NCBI RefSeq assembly: GCF_902506375.1
Contig: NZ_LR733284.1
Location: forward strand, 1,143,147 to 1,207,146
Origin: Microbacterium sp. 8M
GTDB lineage: Bacteria > Actinomycetota > Actinomycetes > Actinomycetales > Microbacteriaceae
DNA: 64,000 bases
Reading direction: 5' to 3'
How positions within the stretch are numbered: the first letter of the stretch is position 1; every line of letters starts with the position of its first letter. Of the stretch, positions 55,029-64,000 are shown one piece after another. The position numbers and the translations under genes are program-made. The notes under the pieces are model-generated. The model searched no databases. It was not told the DNA's origin and saw only the letters and a program-made list of their open reading frames with translations.

Positions 55029-57190
55029 CGCACCGCCCGTGCCCGGCGACGCTTCTGGATCTGCGACATGGTCCTATCCTGCAGGTCGACGAGCGCAGCG
55101 CCAACCTCCGAGAACGCGTGCCGGGACCACACCCCGTCCGGGCCGAGGTGCCACGACGACGTCTCCGGGGACATCGCGAGGTCGAAGAACGCCAGCAGCT
55201 CCTCGATGTGCGCCTCGTCGGTCACCCGCACCAGCGCCTCCACCCGGCGGTCCAGGTTGCGGTGCATCATGTCGGCGCTGCCGATGTACACCTGCGGGTC
55301 ACCGTCGTTGTGGAACGCGAAGATCCGGGAGTGCTCCAGGTAGCGACCGAGGATCGAGCGCACCGTGATGTTGTCGGTGATGCCAGGAAGGTCCGTGCGG
55401 AGGCTGCAGATGCCGCGCACCCACACGTCGACGGGCACGCCTGCGGCGCTCGCCCGGTACAGGGCGTCGATGATCTGCTCGTCGACCATCGAGTTGACCT
55501 TGATGCGGATGTGCGCCGGCTTGCCGTCCAGAGCGTTCTTGCGCTCCTTCTCGATGAGCCGGAGCAGGCCCTTGCGCAGGTGCAGCGGGGCGACGAGGAG
55601 GCGCTTGAACTTCTTCTCGATCGCGTATCCGCTGAGCTCGTTGAACAGGCGGGTGAGGTCCTTGCCGACCTGGGGATCTGCGGTGAACAGGCCGAAGTCC
55701 TCGTAGATCCGGCTGGTCTTCGGGTTGTAGTTGCCCGTGCCGATGTGGCTGTAGCTGCGCAGCACGCCGTCCTCCTCGCGGATGACGTTCACGAGCTTGC
55801 AGTGCGTCTTCAGTCCCACCAGGCCGTAGACCACATGCACGCCGGCCTTCTCGAGCTTGCGCGCCCAGACGATGTTGTTGGCCTCGTCGAAGCGCGCCTT
55901 CACCTCGACGAGGGCCAGCACCTGCTTGCCGGACTCGGCGGCGTCGATCAGCGCCTGCACGATCGGGCTGTCGCCCGAGGTGCGGTAGAGGGTCTGCTTG
56001 ATCGCCAGCACATGCGGATCCCGGGCGGCCTGCTCGAGGAACGCCACGACGCTCGTCGTGAAGGACTCATACGGGTGGTGCACGAGCACGTCGGCCTTGC
56101 GGATCGCCTTGAAGATGTCGATGCGCTCGTTCGCGCCCGGCTTGAACGCGAGCGCGGTCGTCGGCACGTGCGGGGTGTAGCGCAGGTCAGGGCGGTCGAT
56201 CCGGCCCAGCCCGAACAGGCCGCGCAGGTCGAGCGGGCCGGGGAGGCGGTAGACCTCCTGGTCGGTGATGTCGAGCTCGCTCAGGAGCAGATCGAGCGTC
56301 ACGTCGTCCATGTCGTCGGTGATCTCGAGGCGGATCGGCGGGCCGAAGCGGCGGCGCAGCAGCTCGGCCTCGAGCGCCTGGATCAGGTTCTCCGACTCGT
56401 CCTCCTCGATCTCCACGTCCTCGTTGCGGGTGAGCCGGAAGGCGTGGTGGTCGAGCACCTCCATCCCCGGGAAGAGGTCGTCGAGGTGGTTGGCGATGAG
56501 CTCCTCCAGCCGGATGAAGCGCAGCTCGCCGTCCTCCGAGGGCACCTCGACGAACCGCGGCAGCATCGGCGGCACCTTGAGACGGGCGAACTCCTGCCGG
56601 CCGGTGCGCGCGTTGCGGATCCGGATCGCGAGGTTCAAGGAAAGGCCGGAGATGTACGGGAACGGGTGGGCGGGGTCGACCGCGAGCGGCATCAGCACCG
56701 GGAACACGTTGGTCTGGAAGTAGTCGGTCAGCTCGGCCTTGGCCTCGCCGTCCAGGTCGTCCCAGTCCACGAACGCGATGCCCTCGGCACCCAGCGCCGG
56801 CCGCACCAGGTTCGTCCACGCCGCGGCGTGGCGCAGTTGCAGCTTGTGCGCCTCGGCGGAGATGTCCGCGAGCACGTCGGCGGGCGCGCGGCCGACGTTG
56901 GTCGGCACGGCGAGCCCGGTGACGATGCGGCGCTTGAGGCCCGCCACCCGCACCATGAAGAACTCGTCCAGGTTGCTGGCGAAGATCGCGAGGAAGTTCG
57001 CGCGCTCCAGCACCGGCAGCGTCTCGTCCTCGGCGAGCTCGAGCACGCGCTGGTTGAACGCGAGCCAGCTCAGCTCGCGGTCCAGGTAGCGACCCTCCGG
57101 GAGCAGCGAGTCGTCGGGCGCCACGAGCTCGTCGAAGTCGTCGTCCTCGGCGTCGTCGAGACCGGAATCTGCCAGTGCGGGATCGATCAT
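55025..57190 (-). CDS. ppk: Polyphosphate kinase 1
   Basis: 721 residues. Reversibly polymerises the gamma-phosphate of ATP into polyphosphate. N-terminal helical domain ([18 protein letters not shown]), head domain, and two PLD-like domains. The autophosphorylated histidine lies in LKTHCK (about 463); a second conserved histidine in [18 protein letters not shown] at 57190 is preferred; codons at 57199 and 57202 are also ATG in frame. A PHO-box-like repeat sits just upstream. mutT1 is translationally coupled downstream. Confidence 0.95.
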   Translation of the reverse strand: MIDPALADSGLDDAEDDDFDELVAPDDSLLPEGRYLDRELSWLAFNQRVLELAEDETLPVLERANFLAIFASNLDEFFMVRVAGLKRRIVTGLAVPTNVGRAPADVLADISAEAHKLQLRHAAAWTNLVRPALGAEGIAFVDWDDLDGEAKAELTDYFQTNVFPVLMPLAVDPAHPFPYISGLSLNLAIRIRNARTGRQEFARLKVPPMLPRFVEVPSEDGELRFIRLEELIANHLDDLFPGMEVLDHHAFRLTRNEDVEIEEDESENLIQALEAELLRRRFGPPIRLEITDDMDDVTLDLLLSELDITDQEVYRLPGPLDLRGLFGLGRIDRPDLRYTPHVPTTALAFKPGANERIDIFKAIRKADVLVHHPYESFTTSVVAFLEQAARDPHVLAIKQTLYRTSGDSPIVQALIDAAESGKQVLALVEVKARFDEANNIVWARKLEKAGVHVVYGLVGLKTHCKLVNVIREEDGVLRSYSHIGTGNYNPKTSRIYEDFGLFTADPQVGKDLTRLFNELSGYAIEKKFKRLLVAPLHLRKGLLRLIEKERKNALDGKPAHIRIKVNSMVDEQIIDALYRASAAGVPVDVWVRGICSLRTDLPGITDNITVRSILGRYLEHSRIFAFHNDGDPQVYIGSADMMHRNLDRRVEALVRVTDEAHIEELLAFFDLAMSPETSSWHLGPDGVWSRHAFSEVGAALVDLQDRTMSQIQKRRRARAVR

Positions 57191-57212
57191 GCGCCCCATC
57201 ATTGCAGGATGA

Positions 57213-57230
57213 TGTGACCTGCGGGTGAAC
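57213..57230 (-). promoter_or_regulatory. PHO-box-like repeat upstream of ppk
   Basis: On the minus strand GTTCACC (57230-57224) and GGTCACA (57219-57213) are 11 bases apart, matching the PhoP direct-repeat period. Another GGTCACA lies 17 bases further upstream. Less perfect than the pstS box. Confidence 0.45.
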
Positions 57231-57290
57231 GGGTCCGAACTGTGACCGGGGACACCGCGGATCCGCCCTGGCGCCGGGGCGAGGCGTGGG

Positions 57291-57983
57291 TCAGCGGCTG
57301 CCGGGGGAGACCTGGCGGGTGTCGTCCTCGTCGGCCGTGAAGCGGTAGCCGACGTTGCGCACGGTGCCGATGATGTGCTCCTGGTCGCCGAGCTTCGCAC
57401 GCAGCCGTCGCACGTGCACATCGACGGTGCGGGTGCCGCCGAAGTAGTCGTAGCCCCACACCTCGCTCAGCAGCTGCTCGCGCGTGAACACCCGTGACGG
57501 ATGCGTCGCGAGGAAATGCAGCAGCTGGAACTCCTTGTAGGTGAGATCGAGGGGCGTGCCGCGCAGCTTGGCGGAGTACGACTGCTCGTCGATCGTCAGC
57601 CCCGAGGTCTGCACCCGGACCGGCTCGGCCGCCGGCGCCTCGCGGGACAGGGCGAGCCGGATGCGCGCGTCGATCTCGGCCGGGCCGGCGCCGGTCAGCA
57701 GCACGTCGTCGATGCGCCACTCGCCGTTCACCGCCGTCATGCCGCCCTCGGTCACGACCAGCAGCAGCGGCCCGCGCAGGCCTGTGGTGCGGATGAGCGT
57801 GCACAGCGACTTCGCCGCGACCAGGTCGGTGCGCGCGTCGACGATCACGGCATCCGCGTCGGGGGCGGTGACCAGCTCCGCGGGCTGGGCGGGGATCACG
57901 CGGACGCGATGGCCGAGCAGCTCCAGGGCGGGGAGGACTGCCCCCTCACCGGGAGATGACGTCAGCACCAGAAGTTGCGCCAC
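57291..57983 (-). CDS. glnR: GlnR-type OmpR-family nitrogen regulator
   Basis: 230 residues. Receiver-like domain lacking the usual phosphorylation chemistry, with [23 protein letters not shown] and [15 protein letters not shown], then an OmpR winged helix (about 130-220) with [24 protein letters not shown] (partly quoted) and [20 protein letters not shown]. These segments match Streptomyces GlnR closely. It controls glutamine synthetase and ammonium uptake genes in actinobacteria. GTG at 57983 has AAAGGAG five bases upstream. Neighbouring Pho genes fit known PhoP-GlnR cross-talk. Confidence 0.9.
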   Translation of the reverse strand: MAQLLVLTSSPGEGAVLPALELLGHRVRVIPAQPAELVTAPDADAVIVDARTDLVAAKSLCTLIRTTGLRGPLLLVVTEGGMTAVNGEWRIDDVLLTGAGPAEIDARIRLALSREAPAAEPVRVQTSGLTIDEQSYSAKLRGTPLDLTYKEFQLLHFLATHPSRVFTREQLLSEVWGYDYFGGTRTVDVHVRRLRAKLGDQEHIIGTVRNVGYRFTADEDDTRQVSPGSR

Positions 57984-58051
57984 GCGGCTCCTTTCCGATT
58001 CACACTCTACCCAGCAGCGCACGCACAGGGCGGATGAGTGACAATGGGCCC

Positions 58052-58342
58052 ATGGCCGATCCCGTCCTCGCTCCGCGCAGCCCCTTCGTCGGGCTGGTCG
58101 TCACCTGGGCCGTCGCCGCGGTGGCGGCGATCCTCATCGGGATCTTCGCACCGGCAGCGCTGCTCATGACGTGGTACGTCATCGGCTTCGGTCTGTGCGT
58201 GCTGCTGTCGTTCACCGTGCAGCTCTCCCGTGGTGAGACCCGCGGGTTCATCCTCCGTGTCTCGGCCGGCTGCCTCGGCGCACTCCTGGTGATGGGCGTC
58301 ATCTCGGCGGGATTCGGCATCGCCGCACTGTTCGGCGCCTGA
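58052..58342 (+). CDS. Small three-segment membrane protein
   Basis: 96 residues with three hydrophobic segments (about 10-33, 36-55, 66-92). No family recognised. GACAAT ends six bases before the ATG (leaderless), which fixes the start. Divergent from glnR with about 70 bases between, so a shared control region is possible. Confidence 0.72.
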   Translation: MADPVLAPRSPFVGLVVTWAVAAVAAILIGIFAPAALLMTWYVIGFGLCVLLSFTVQLSRGETRGFILRVSAGCLGALLVMGVISAGFGIAALFGA

Positions 58343-58387
58343 ACCGGCCCGCGCCGGGGAGCGCGTGGACGGCAGTAGAGTAGGGGC

Positions 58388-58501
58388 ATGGACATCGTCG
58401 CGCTCGAACTCTTCTTCGTCGGCCTGCTGGCCCTGGCGGGGCTCGCGATCGCCTTCTGCGCGGGAGCTGTGCTGGTCAACCTGTTCCGCGGCCAGCGCTG
58501 A
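58388..58501 (+). CDS. 37-residue membrane microprotein
   Basis: MDIVALELFFVGLLALAGLA begins a single membrane helix (about 5-31) ending in the basic tail FRGQR. Although very short it has TAGAGT ending exactly six bases before the ATG, the same leaderless pattern as other genes here. Probably a small membrane protein of unknown role; the gene ends 44 bases before the nitrobindin-like gene. Confidence 0.62.
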   Translation: MDIVALELFFVGLLALAGLAIAFCAGAVLVNLFRGQR

Positions 58502-58545
58502 CGGCGTCCGCCGGCGCTCACACCCGCTGATCCGGAAGGCTGCGC

Positions 58546-59166
58546 ATGCTCGATCTTCCCTCTGACCTGCCTGCCGACATCGTGCCGCTGTCATGGCTGC
58601 TCGGCGTCTGGGAGGGCACCGGCGTCATCGACTACGAGGTGCCCGGTCCCGACGGCGGCGAGGGGCACCGCTTCCAGGGCGAGTTCGCACACCGCGTGAG
58701 CTTCAGCCACGACGGCGGACCGTTCCTGAACTACTCGGCGACCGCGACGTTCACGCCCGAGGACGGCGACGCCGTCGCGCTCGTCGCCGAGTCCGGCTTC
58801 TGGCGGCTGGCCCGTCGCGCCGACGCGCAGGACGCCGGACCAGCGCTCCTGCCGCCGAGTGAGAGCCGCACCGAGGAGCGCACGGTGCACGACGTGGAGG
58901 CGCTGCGGCTGCCGGAGGGCGGTTTTGCGATCGAGGTCTCAATCGCCCACTCCGACGGCACCCTCGAGCTCTACCTCGGCCGCATCGACGGTCCGCGCAT
59001 CGACATCGCGACCGATGCGATCGTCCGGGCGGAGGGCGCCAAGGAGTACGGCGCCGCGAGCCGCATGTACGGCCTCGTCGACGGCCACCTGCTCTGGGCC
59101 TGGGACATCGCGGCTCTGGGCGCGGGGCTCCGCTCGCACGCGTCCGCGCGTCTCGCGAAGGTCTGA
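58546..59166 (+). CDS. FABP-like (nitrobindin-type) protein
   Basis: 206 residues. Ten-stranded barrel family: SWLLGVWEGTG at the N-terminus is the GxWxGxG signature, and LYLGRIDGPRI and RMYGLVDGHLLWAWDIA follow. In nitrobindins a histidine near the C-terminus binds haem; here a late SHASARL histidine (about 200) could serve, but this is uncertain. GGAAGG lies upstream of the ATG. The order with ygfZ and pab genes follows the mycobacterial Rv0811c-Rv0813c area. Confidence 0.82.
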   Translation: MLDLPSDLPADIVPLSWLLGVWEGTGVIDYEVPGPDGGEGHRFQGEFAHRVSFSHDGGPFLNYSATATFTPEDGDAVALVAESGFWRLARRADAQDAGPALLPPSESRTEERTVHDVEALRLPEGGFAIEVSIAHSDGTLELYLGRIDGPRIDIATDAIVRAEGAKEYGAASRMYGLVDGHLLWAWDIAALGAGLRSHASARLAKV

Positions 59167-59167
59167 C

Positions 59168-60301
59168 ATGGCCGCCTTCCCAGCCCTTCCCGGCGCGATC
59201 GCGGACGGCGACGTCGTGGCGCACTTCGGCGATCCCGTGCGGGAGCAGCGCGCGCTGGAGCGCGGAGAGGCTCTCGCTCCGCTCGCCGACCGGACCGTGA
59301 TCGAGCTGACCGGATCCGAGCGGCTCACCTGGCTCGACTCGATCACCTCCCAGTCCGTCGCACGCCTTCGCGCCGGTGACAGTACGGAGCTGCTCGTGCT
59401 GGATCCGCAGGGACGCGTCGAGCACGTCGCCGCGGTCTTCGACGACGGCGCCTCGACCTGGCTCATCGCCGACGCCGCCGACGCCGAGCCCCTCGCCGGA
59501 TGGCTGCAGCGCATGGTCTTCCGCGCCGACGTCGCGGTCGCGGTGCGGCCGGAGCTGGCCGTCGCCGGCTTCTTCGCCGGGTCCGCCGCCGAGCAGCAGG
59601 CGGAGCGCGCCGCGCTCGCCCCGCACGGCATCGCCGTGGTGTGGACGGATCCGTGGCCCGAGGTGCAGCCGGGCGGCCATCAGTATCACGACGGCGCGCA
59701 CCCCGGCGCGGACTACCACTGGCGCACCGCCGTGCTCGATGCGGAGGGAGCAGCTGCGCTCGCCGCGGATCCGTCCGTCGCCTGGGCCGGCGCGCTCGCC
59801 GCGGAGGCGCTGCGCATCGCCGCCTGGCGCCCGCGCTGGGCCACCGAGGTGGACGAGCGCTCGCTGCCGCACGAGACCGACTGGATCCGCAGCGCGGTGC
59901 ACCTGAACAAGGGCTGCTACCGCGGCCAGGAGACCGTGGCGAAGGTGCACAATCTGGGTCACCCGCCGCGGCGCATCGCCGCCCTGCACCTGGACGGCAG
60001 CGAGAGCCTGCTCCCCGCGCCAGGCGCGCCCGTGCTCGCGCGCGGCGCCGAGGGATCCGGCGAGGACGAGGTCGGTCGCATCACATCGTCCGCCCGCCAC
60101 CACGAGCTCGGACCGATCGCGCTCGCCGTGCTGTCCCGGCGCGCGCCCGTCGGCGACCTCGTCGTGCGCACCCCGGACGGCGACGTCGCGGCCGCCCAGG
60201 AGGTCATCGTCCCGGCCGACGCCGGCGCCACCGCGGATGTCCCGCGCCTGACCCGGCTGTCGCGCCGGCCGTCCGCGCCGGACCCGCGGGGCGCGCACTG
60301 A
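59168..60301 (+). CDS. ygfZ: YgfZ/GcvT-like folate-binding protein
   Basis: 377 residues. Folate-dependent factor for repair or assembly of certain iron-sulphur proteins. GcvT-like fold with the diagnostic KGCYRGQETVAK motif (Cys about 255) and the N-terminal ELTGSERLTWLDSITSQ segment. The ATG follows the previous stop by one base, indicating coupling. The C-terminus is arginine/proline rich. It precedes a p-aminobenzoate gene, consistent with a folate theme. Confidence 0.9.
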   Translation: MAAFPALPGAIADGDVVAHFGDPVREQRALERGEALAPLADRTVIELTGSERLTWLDSITSQSVARLRAGDSTELLVLDPQGRVEHVAAVFDDGASTWLIADAADAEPLAGWLQRMVFRADVAVAVRPELAVAGFFAGSAAEQQAERAALAPHGIAVVWTDPWPEVQPGGHQYHDGAHPGADYHWRTAVLDAEGAAALAADPSVAWAGALAAEALRIAAWRPRWATEVDERSLPHETDWIRSAVHLNKGCYRGQETVAKVHNLGHPPRRIAALHLDGSESLLPAPGAPVLARGAEGSGEDEVGRITSSARHHELGPIALAVLSRRAPVGDLVVRTPDGDVAAAQEVIVPADAGATADVPRLTRLSRRPSAPDPRGAH

Positions 60302-60305
60302 CACG

Positions 60306-62558
60306 GTGCCCGCGGTGAGCTCGGGGAACGGGAGCACGGAAGGCGCCGGCAACGGAACCGCGAACAAGGAGTCCGCGGACGCCGGCGCACCGATTGCCGG
60401 CGCGGACGCGCCGCTGCGGATCCTGCTGATCGACAACTACGACTCGTTCACGTACAACCTCGTGCACCAGATCGCCGCCACCGCGGGGCAGGCGCCCGTG
60501 GTCGTCCACAACGACTGGCCGGACTGGGATCCAGCGGTGCTCGACGGGTTCGACGCCGTGGTGCTCTCACCCGGACCGGGGGACCCACAGGTGCCGGCGG
60601 ACTTCGGGATCTGCGCCGACGCCATCCGGGTCGCGGCAGAGCGGCGGCTTCCACTGCTGGGCGTCTGCCTCGGCCACCAGGGGCTCGGGCACGCGTTCGG
60701 CGCCGCGGTGCGGCGCGCTCCGGAGCCCCGCCACGGCCGGCCCTCGCCCGTCTTCCACGACGGCGCCGGGCCCTTCCAGCACCTGCCGTCGCCCGTGGAG
60801 GTCATCCGCTACCACTCGCTGCTCATCGACGAGGTGCCCGAGGAGCTGGTCGTCACGGCGCGCGCGGACGACGGCGTCATCATGGGTATCCGACACCGCG
60901 AACTGCCGCTGTGGGGGGTGCAGTTCCATCCCGAGTCGATCGGCACCCACGACGGCACGCAGATGATGGCGAACTTCATCGCGCTGGTGCGCGAGGGCCT
61001 CGGCGAGCGAGGGCTCGCCGAGCGCGCGTCTCCGCTCGATGGACCGGGGGGTGCGTCGGAGGGGTCGGCCGCGGCACCGGCCCCGCTCGGGCTGGCTGCG
61101 CCCCCGCTCGGCCCGGCATCGGCCCCGCTCGGCCCGGCACCGGCCCCGCGGACGGTCCTGCGACGCACGCTGATCCGGGCGGTCGACACGGAGCGGCTGT
61201 TCACCGCGCTGTTCGGCGATGCCACCGAGGCCGTGTGGCTGGACGGCAACAGTCCCGTCGACGACCGGGCGCGGTACTCGATCCTGGGCGGTGGCGACGA
61301 CCTGCCGACCGCTGTCGCCGACGTGCACGCGGGCACTGTCACCGTGCGCGACGGTGCACGGGCGCAGGAGGTGCGGTCGGGCTTCTTCGACTGGCTGGAC
61401 GCCGAACTCGCGGCCACCCGCGTCGAGTCGAGTGACCTGCCGTTCGCCCTGGGCTGGGTCGGCGCGCTCGGTTACGAGCTGCGGGCCGAATGCGGGTCCC
61501 CTCATCGGCGCCGGGCCGCGACGCCGGACGCCATGCTCGTGCGGCTCGACCGGGCGCTCGTCGTGGATCACCGCGAGGACCGGATCCATCTCCTCGCTCT
61601 CGACGATGCTCTCGACGATGCGGAGTGGATCGAACGCACGGCGGCGCGGATCGCCGCGCTCACGGACGAAGCGGTCGCGGCCGAGGCGGACAGCGCCGAG
61701 CCGGCGGACGGTACTCGGGTGCGGGTTCCGGATCTGCGCGCCCGGCACTCCCGGGACCGCTACCTCGAGCTCATCGCCGCCGCGCAGGAGCAGATCGCGG
61801 CGGGGGAGACCTACGAGGCCTGCCTTACGAACATGCTGCACGGCGAGGAGGACGTCGATCCGCTCGAGGCCTATCGCGTGCTGCGCCGGCAGAATCCGGC
61901 TCCCTTCGGTGCGTTCCTGCGCATCGGCGGGGTCAGCGTGCTGAGCACCTCGCCGGAGCGGTTCCTGCGCATCACCGCCGACGGTGCGGTCGCATCGAGC
62001 CCGATCAAGGGCACCCGTCCGCGCGGCGCCACCGCCGCCGAGGACGACCGGATCCGCGCCGAGCTCGCCTCTGCGGAGAAGGACCGTGCCGAGAACCTGA
62101 TGATCGTCGACCTGGTGCGGCACGATCTGGGCCGGACGGCCGAGCTCGGATCCGTGCATGTCGACGGCCTGTTCCGGGTGGAGAGCTATGCGACCGTGCA
62201 CCAGCTGGTGAGCACGGTGCGCGCGCAGCTCGCCGCGACGCCGGTCGAGTGCGTCCGCGCCGCCTTCCCGCCCGGCTCCATGACGGGAGCGCCCAAGCTG
62301 CGCACCATGGCGATCCTGGACGGTCTCGAGGGCGGTCCGCGCGGGTTCTACAGCGGCGCCCTGGGGTACTTCTCCTTCGATGGATCCGTCGACCTCAGCG
62401 TCGTGATCCGCACCGTGATCCAGCATGACGGAGGCGTCGACTACGGGGTCGGCGGAGCGATCGTCTCGCTCTCCGATCCGGAGGAGGAGTACGCCGAGAC
62501 CGTGGTCAAGGCCCGGCCGCTCCTGCGACTGACCGGCACCGCATTCCCCGAGGGCTGA
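60306..62558 (+). CDS. pabB: Aminodeoxychorismate synthase, PabA-PabB fusion
   Basis: 750 residues. Makes aminodeoxychorismate from chorismate and glutamine. Glutamine amidotransferase half (about 38-230): DNYDSFTYNL, LSPGPGDP, nucleophile GVCLGHQG (Cys about 121), and HPES with catalytic His. A proline-rich linker with three APLG repeats (about 255-285) leads to the chorismate-binding half (about 290-745) with PIKGTRPRG, DRAENLMIVDLVRHDLGR and FPPGSMTGAPK. GTG at 60306 directly follows ygfZ; a GTG at 60315 is possible. The product feeds PabC at 46.7 kb. Confidence 0.93.
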   Translation: MPAVSSGNGSTEGAGNGTANKESADAGAPIAGADAPLRILLIDNYDSFTYNLVHQIAATAGQAPVVVHNDWPDWDPAVLDGFDAVVLSPGPGDPQVPADFGICADAIRVAAERRLPLLGVCLGHQGLGHAFGAAVRRAPEPRHGRPSPVFHDGAGPFQHLPSPVEVIRYHSLLIDEVPEELVVTARADDGVIMGIRHRELPLWGVQFHPESIGTHDGTQMMANFIALVREGLGERGLAERASPLDGPGGASEGSAAAPAPLGLAAPPLGPASAPLGPAPAPRTVLRRTLIRAVDTERLFTALFGDATEAVWLDGNSPVDDRARYSILGGGDDLPTAVADVHAGTVTVRDGARAQEVRSGFFDWLDAELAATRVESSDLPFALGWVGALGYELRAECGSPHRRRAATPDAMLVRLDRALVVDHREDRIHLLALDDALDDAEWIERTAARIAALTDEAVAAEADSAEPADGTRVRVPDLRARHSRDRYLELIAAAQEQIAAGETYEACLTNMLHGEEDVDPLEAYRVLRRQNPAPFGAFLRIGGVSVLSTSPERFLRITADGAVASSPIKGTRPRGATAAEDDRIRAELASAEKDRAENLMIVDLVRHDLGRTAELGSVHVDGLFRVESYATVHQLVSTVRAQLAATPVECVRAAFPPGSMTGAPKLRTMAILDGLEGGPRGFYSGALGYFSFDGSVDLSVVIRTVIQHDGGVDYGVGGAIVSLSDPEEEYAETVVKARPLLRLTGTAFPEG

Positions 62559-62640
62559 CGCCGGGCGCGCGGCGACGCACGGGCGGGGTCCGGGCGCAAC
62601 CCTCTGTCCGTGGCCGGAGCGCATCCTCTACGCTGCCGGC

Positions 62641-63465
62641 ATGGTCACGGGTGAGGATGCGTCCGACCTGGTCAAGGACGCGGCACGATCGGCCCAGCGA
62701 TCTCCGCTGCTCCGGCGCGTCGCCCGCGTCGGGTTCGTCGTGCTCGGGGTCCTGCACATCCTGATCGGCGCCACGGCGATCTCCATCGCGCTCGGCAGCA
62801 GCGCGAGCTCGGCCGACGAGGGCGGGGCGATGGAGCAGATCCGGCGCAGCGCGATCGGTGGGCTGGTGCTCGTCATCGTGGCCGTGTCTCTCGTCGCGCT
62901 CGCGGGGTGGTGGATCGCGGACGCCTTCCTCGCAGGGGCCTCCGACGGCATGAGGAGATGGGGTCGGCGGATCAAGAACCTCGGCATCGCCGCCGTCTAC
63001 CTCGTCCTGGCCGGAATGGCCGTCGTCTACGCGGCGGGGGGACGCGCGGATCCCTCGCAGAACACGCAGGCGCTGGGCTCCCTGGTCCTGTCGGCTCCTG
63101 GAGGCGAGATCCTCCTCGTGGCGATCGGCCTCGGGATCGTCGTGGTCGGCGGCGGCTTCGTCGTCAGCGCGATCACGCGCTCGTTCGCCAGGGAGCTCCG
63201 GGTGCCGACAGGAACACGGAGGGCGGGGATCGAGGTGTTCGGTGTGATCGGCTACCTCGCGAAGGGCATCGCCGTGGCGGTGACCGGGATCTTGTTCGTC
63301 ACGGCTGCGGTCACCGAGGATCCGCACAAGGCGGCCGGACTCGATGCCGCGCTGCGCGGGATCCTCGCCCTTCCCTGGGGGCGCCTGCTGCTCTGCGCGG
63401 TGGGCGCCGGACTCGTCGCGTACGGCTTGTACTGCATCGCCCGCTCCGGGTACGAGCGGATGTGA
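62641..63465 (+). CDS. DUF1206 membrane protein
   Basis: 274 residues with six hydrophobic segments in three paired repeats (about 28-95, 113-165, 195-270), each starting with an ARVGFVVLGVLHIL-, GIAAVYLVLAGMA- or GVIGYLAKGIAVA-like helix, the DUF1206 pattern. Function unknown. TACGCT ends six bases before the ATG (leaderless). Convergent with the methyltransferase gene, 19 bases apart. Confidence 0.87.
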   Translation: MVTGEDASDLVKDAARSAQRSPLLRRVARVGFVVLGVLHILIGATAISIALGSSASSADEGGAMEQIRRSAIGGLVLVIVAVSLVALAGWWIADAFLAGASDGMRRWGRRIKNLGIAAVYLVLAGMAVVYAAGGRADPSQNTQALGSLVLSAPGGEILLVAIGLGIVVVGGGFVVSAITRSFARELRVPTGTRRAGIEVFGVIGYLAKGIAVAVTGILFVTAAVTEDPHKAAGLDAALRGILALPWGRLLLCAVGAGLVAYGLYCIARSGYERM

Positions 63466-63484
63466 TGTCGCGGCGGCAACCGGC

Positions 63485-64000
63485 TCATGCCGGCGCCACG
63501 GCGCTCCACGGCACGGTGAGCTCACCCAGCCGCCAGCGGGCGCGGCCGCCGAGCACGGGGTGACCGGCTTCGCGCAACGCCGTGACGGCGGCGAGGAAGC
63601 GCTGCGTCGGCCCGAACGTCGACAGGCCCGCGGCGCGCTCCCACTCGCGGTCGAGATCGGAGAGCAGGGCGTGGATGCGCTCACCCGGCACGTTGTGGTG
63701 GATGAGCGCCTTCGGCAGCCGCTCGGCGACGATCGACGGGCGCTCGAGTCCCGCCAGCCGCAGCGAGATCGTGAAGCGCTGCGGAGCCCCGTCCCCGTCG
63801 ACGTCGACGAAGCTCGCCACACGGCCGATCTCGTCGCAGGTGCCCTCCACGAGCAGTCCGCCCGGGGCGAGCCGGGAGGCCATCCGGGCCCAGGCGTCCG
63901 GCACGTCCGCCTCGTCGTACTGCCGCAGCACGTTCATCGCGCGGATCACGGCGGGGCGCCGGCCGTCCGGCAGCGGCACCTCGAACCCGCCGCGCGCGAA
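63485..64000 (-). CDS. SAM-dependent methyltransferase, 5' end outside window
   Basis: C-terminal 171 codons; the frame stays open to the right edge, so the N-terminal SAM-binding glycine motif is missing. The visible part has IRAMNVLRQYDEADVPDAW and RLAPGGLLVEGTCDEIGR, the late strands of a Rossmann-like methyltransferase, then ISLRLAGLERPSIVAERLPKALIHHN. This matches a conserved actinobacterial class I methyltransferase of unknown substrate. A GTG at 63979 is in frame but internal to the family sequence. Confidence 0.78.
   Translation of the reverse strand, partial: FARGGFEVPLPDGRRPAVIRAMNVLRQYDEADVPDAWARMASRLAPGGLLVEGTCDEIGRVASFVDVDGDGAPQRFTISLRLAGLERPSIVAERLPKALIHHNVPGERIHALLSDLDREWERAAGLSTFGPTQRFLAAVTALREAGHPVLGGRARWRLGELTVPWSAVAPA

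Overview
The window is about 70% GC and reads as the chromosome of a Gram-positive actinobacterium of the family Microbacteriaceae, most likely Microbacterium or a close relative. This rests on gene order and protein families (DUF222-HNH, DUF1918, DUF4244, GlnR, MutT1 next to polyphosphate kinase, YgfZ near PabC and PabB), on the actinobacterial form of SRP RNA, and on many GTG starts and ATGA stop/start overlaps. No rRNA operon, phage, transposase or CRISPR array is present. It is mostly a core-genome segment with a few foreign or unstable patches.

Layout. 1-6.2 kb: end of a DUF222-HNH nuclease gene, the SRP RNA gene, a beta-phosphoglucomutase plus GH65 disaccharide phosphorylase operon, and a small DUF1918 gene. 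6.4-17.9 kb: dnaX-recR, an EamA transporter, a NarL-type two-component system, lysC and asd (entry to Lys/Thr/Met synthesis), malate:quinone oxidoreductase and thymidine kinase. 18-21.8 kb: a lactate locus (FadR-type regulator with a clear operator, flavin lactate dehydrogenase, esterase) and a HAD phosphatase. 22-30 kb: tRNA-Pro, a lower-GC LysM-like protein, a metallophosphoesterase, a class A penicillin-binding protein with PASTA domains, RidA and acetyl-CoA synthetase. 30-33 kb: a compact Tad/Flp pilus-like cluster. 33-40.5 kb: topA, tmk, holB, a secreted peptidase-like lipoprotein, tRNA-Thr and nicotinamidase. 41-45.3 kb: an amidohydrolase/TetR/arsenate-reductase-like group and a lower-GC HNH gene.

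The most unusual element is at 45.4-45.7 kb: a tRNA-Lys(UUU) gene on the minus strand split inside its anticodon by a 216-base insert with the conserved core of a group I intron, resembling the cyanobacterial tRNA-Leu type. The HNH gene lies just downstream on the same strand.

46-64 kb: folate genes (pabC, and an unlinked pabA-pabB fusion), a DUF559 gene bracketed by two related nested palindromes, the pstSCAB phosphate transporter with an apparent PHO box and an upstream 31-base tandem array, mutT1, ppk, glnR, two small membrane proteins, a nitrobindin-like protein, ygfZ, a DUF1206 protein, and a truncated methyltransferase gene.

A recurrent regulatory theme is a -10 hexamer followed by exactly six bases and then ATG or GTG. 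This occurs before at least fourteen genes and implies leaderless transcription. A second theme is phosphate and nitrogen control (PHO boxes before pstS and ppk, GlnR next door). A third is abundant short palindromes, REP-like elements and tandem repeats in intergenic DNA, together with a striking excess of the hexamer GGATCC.
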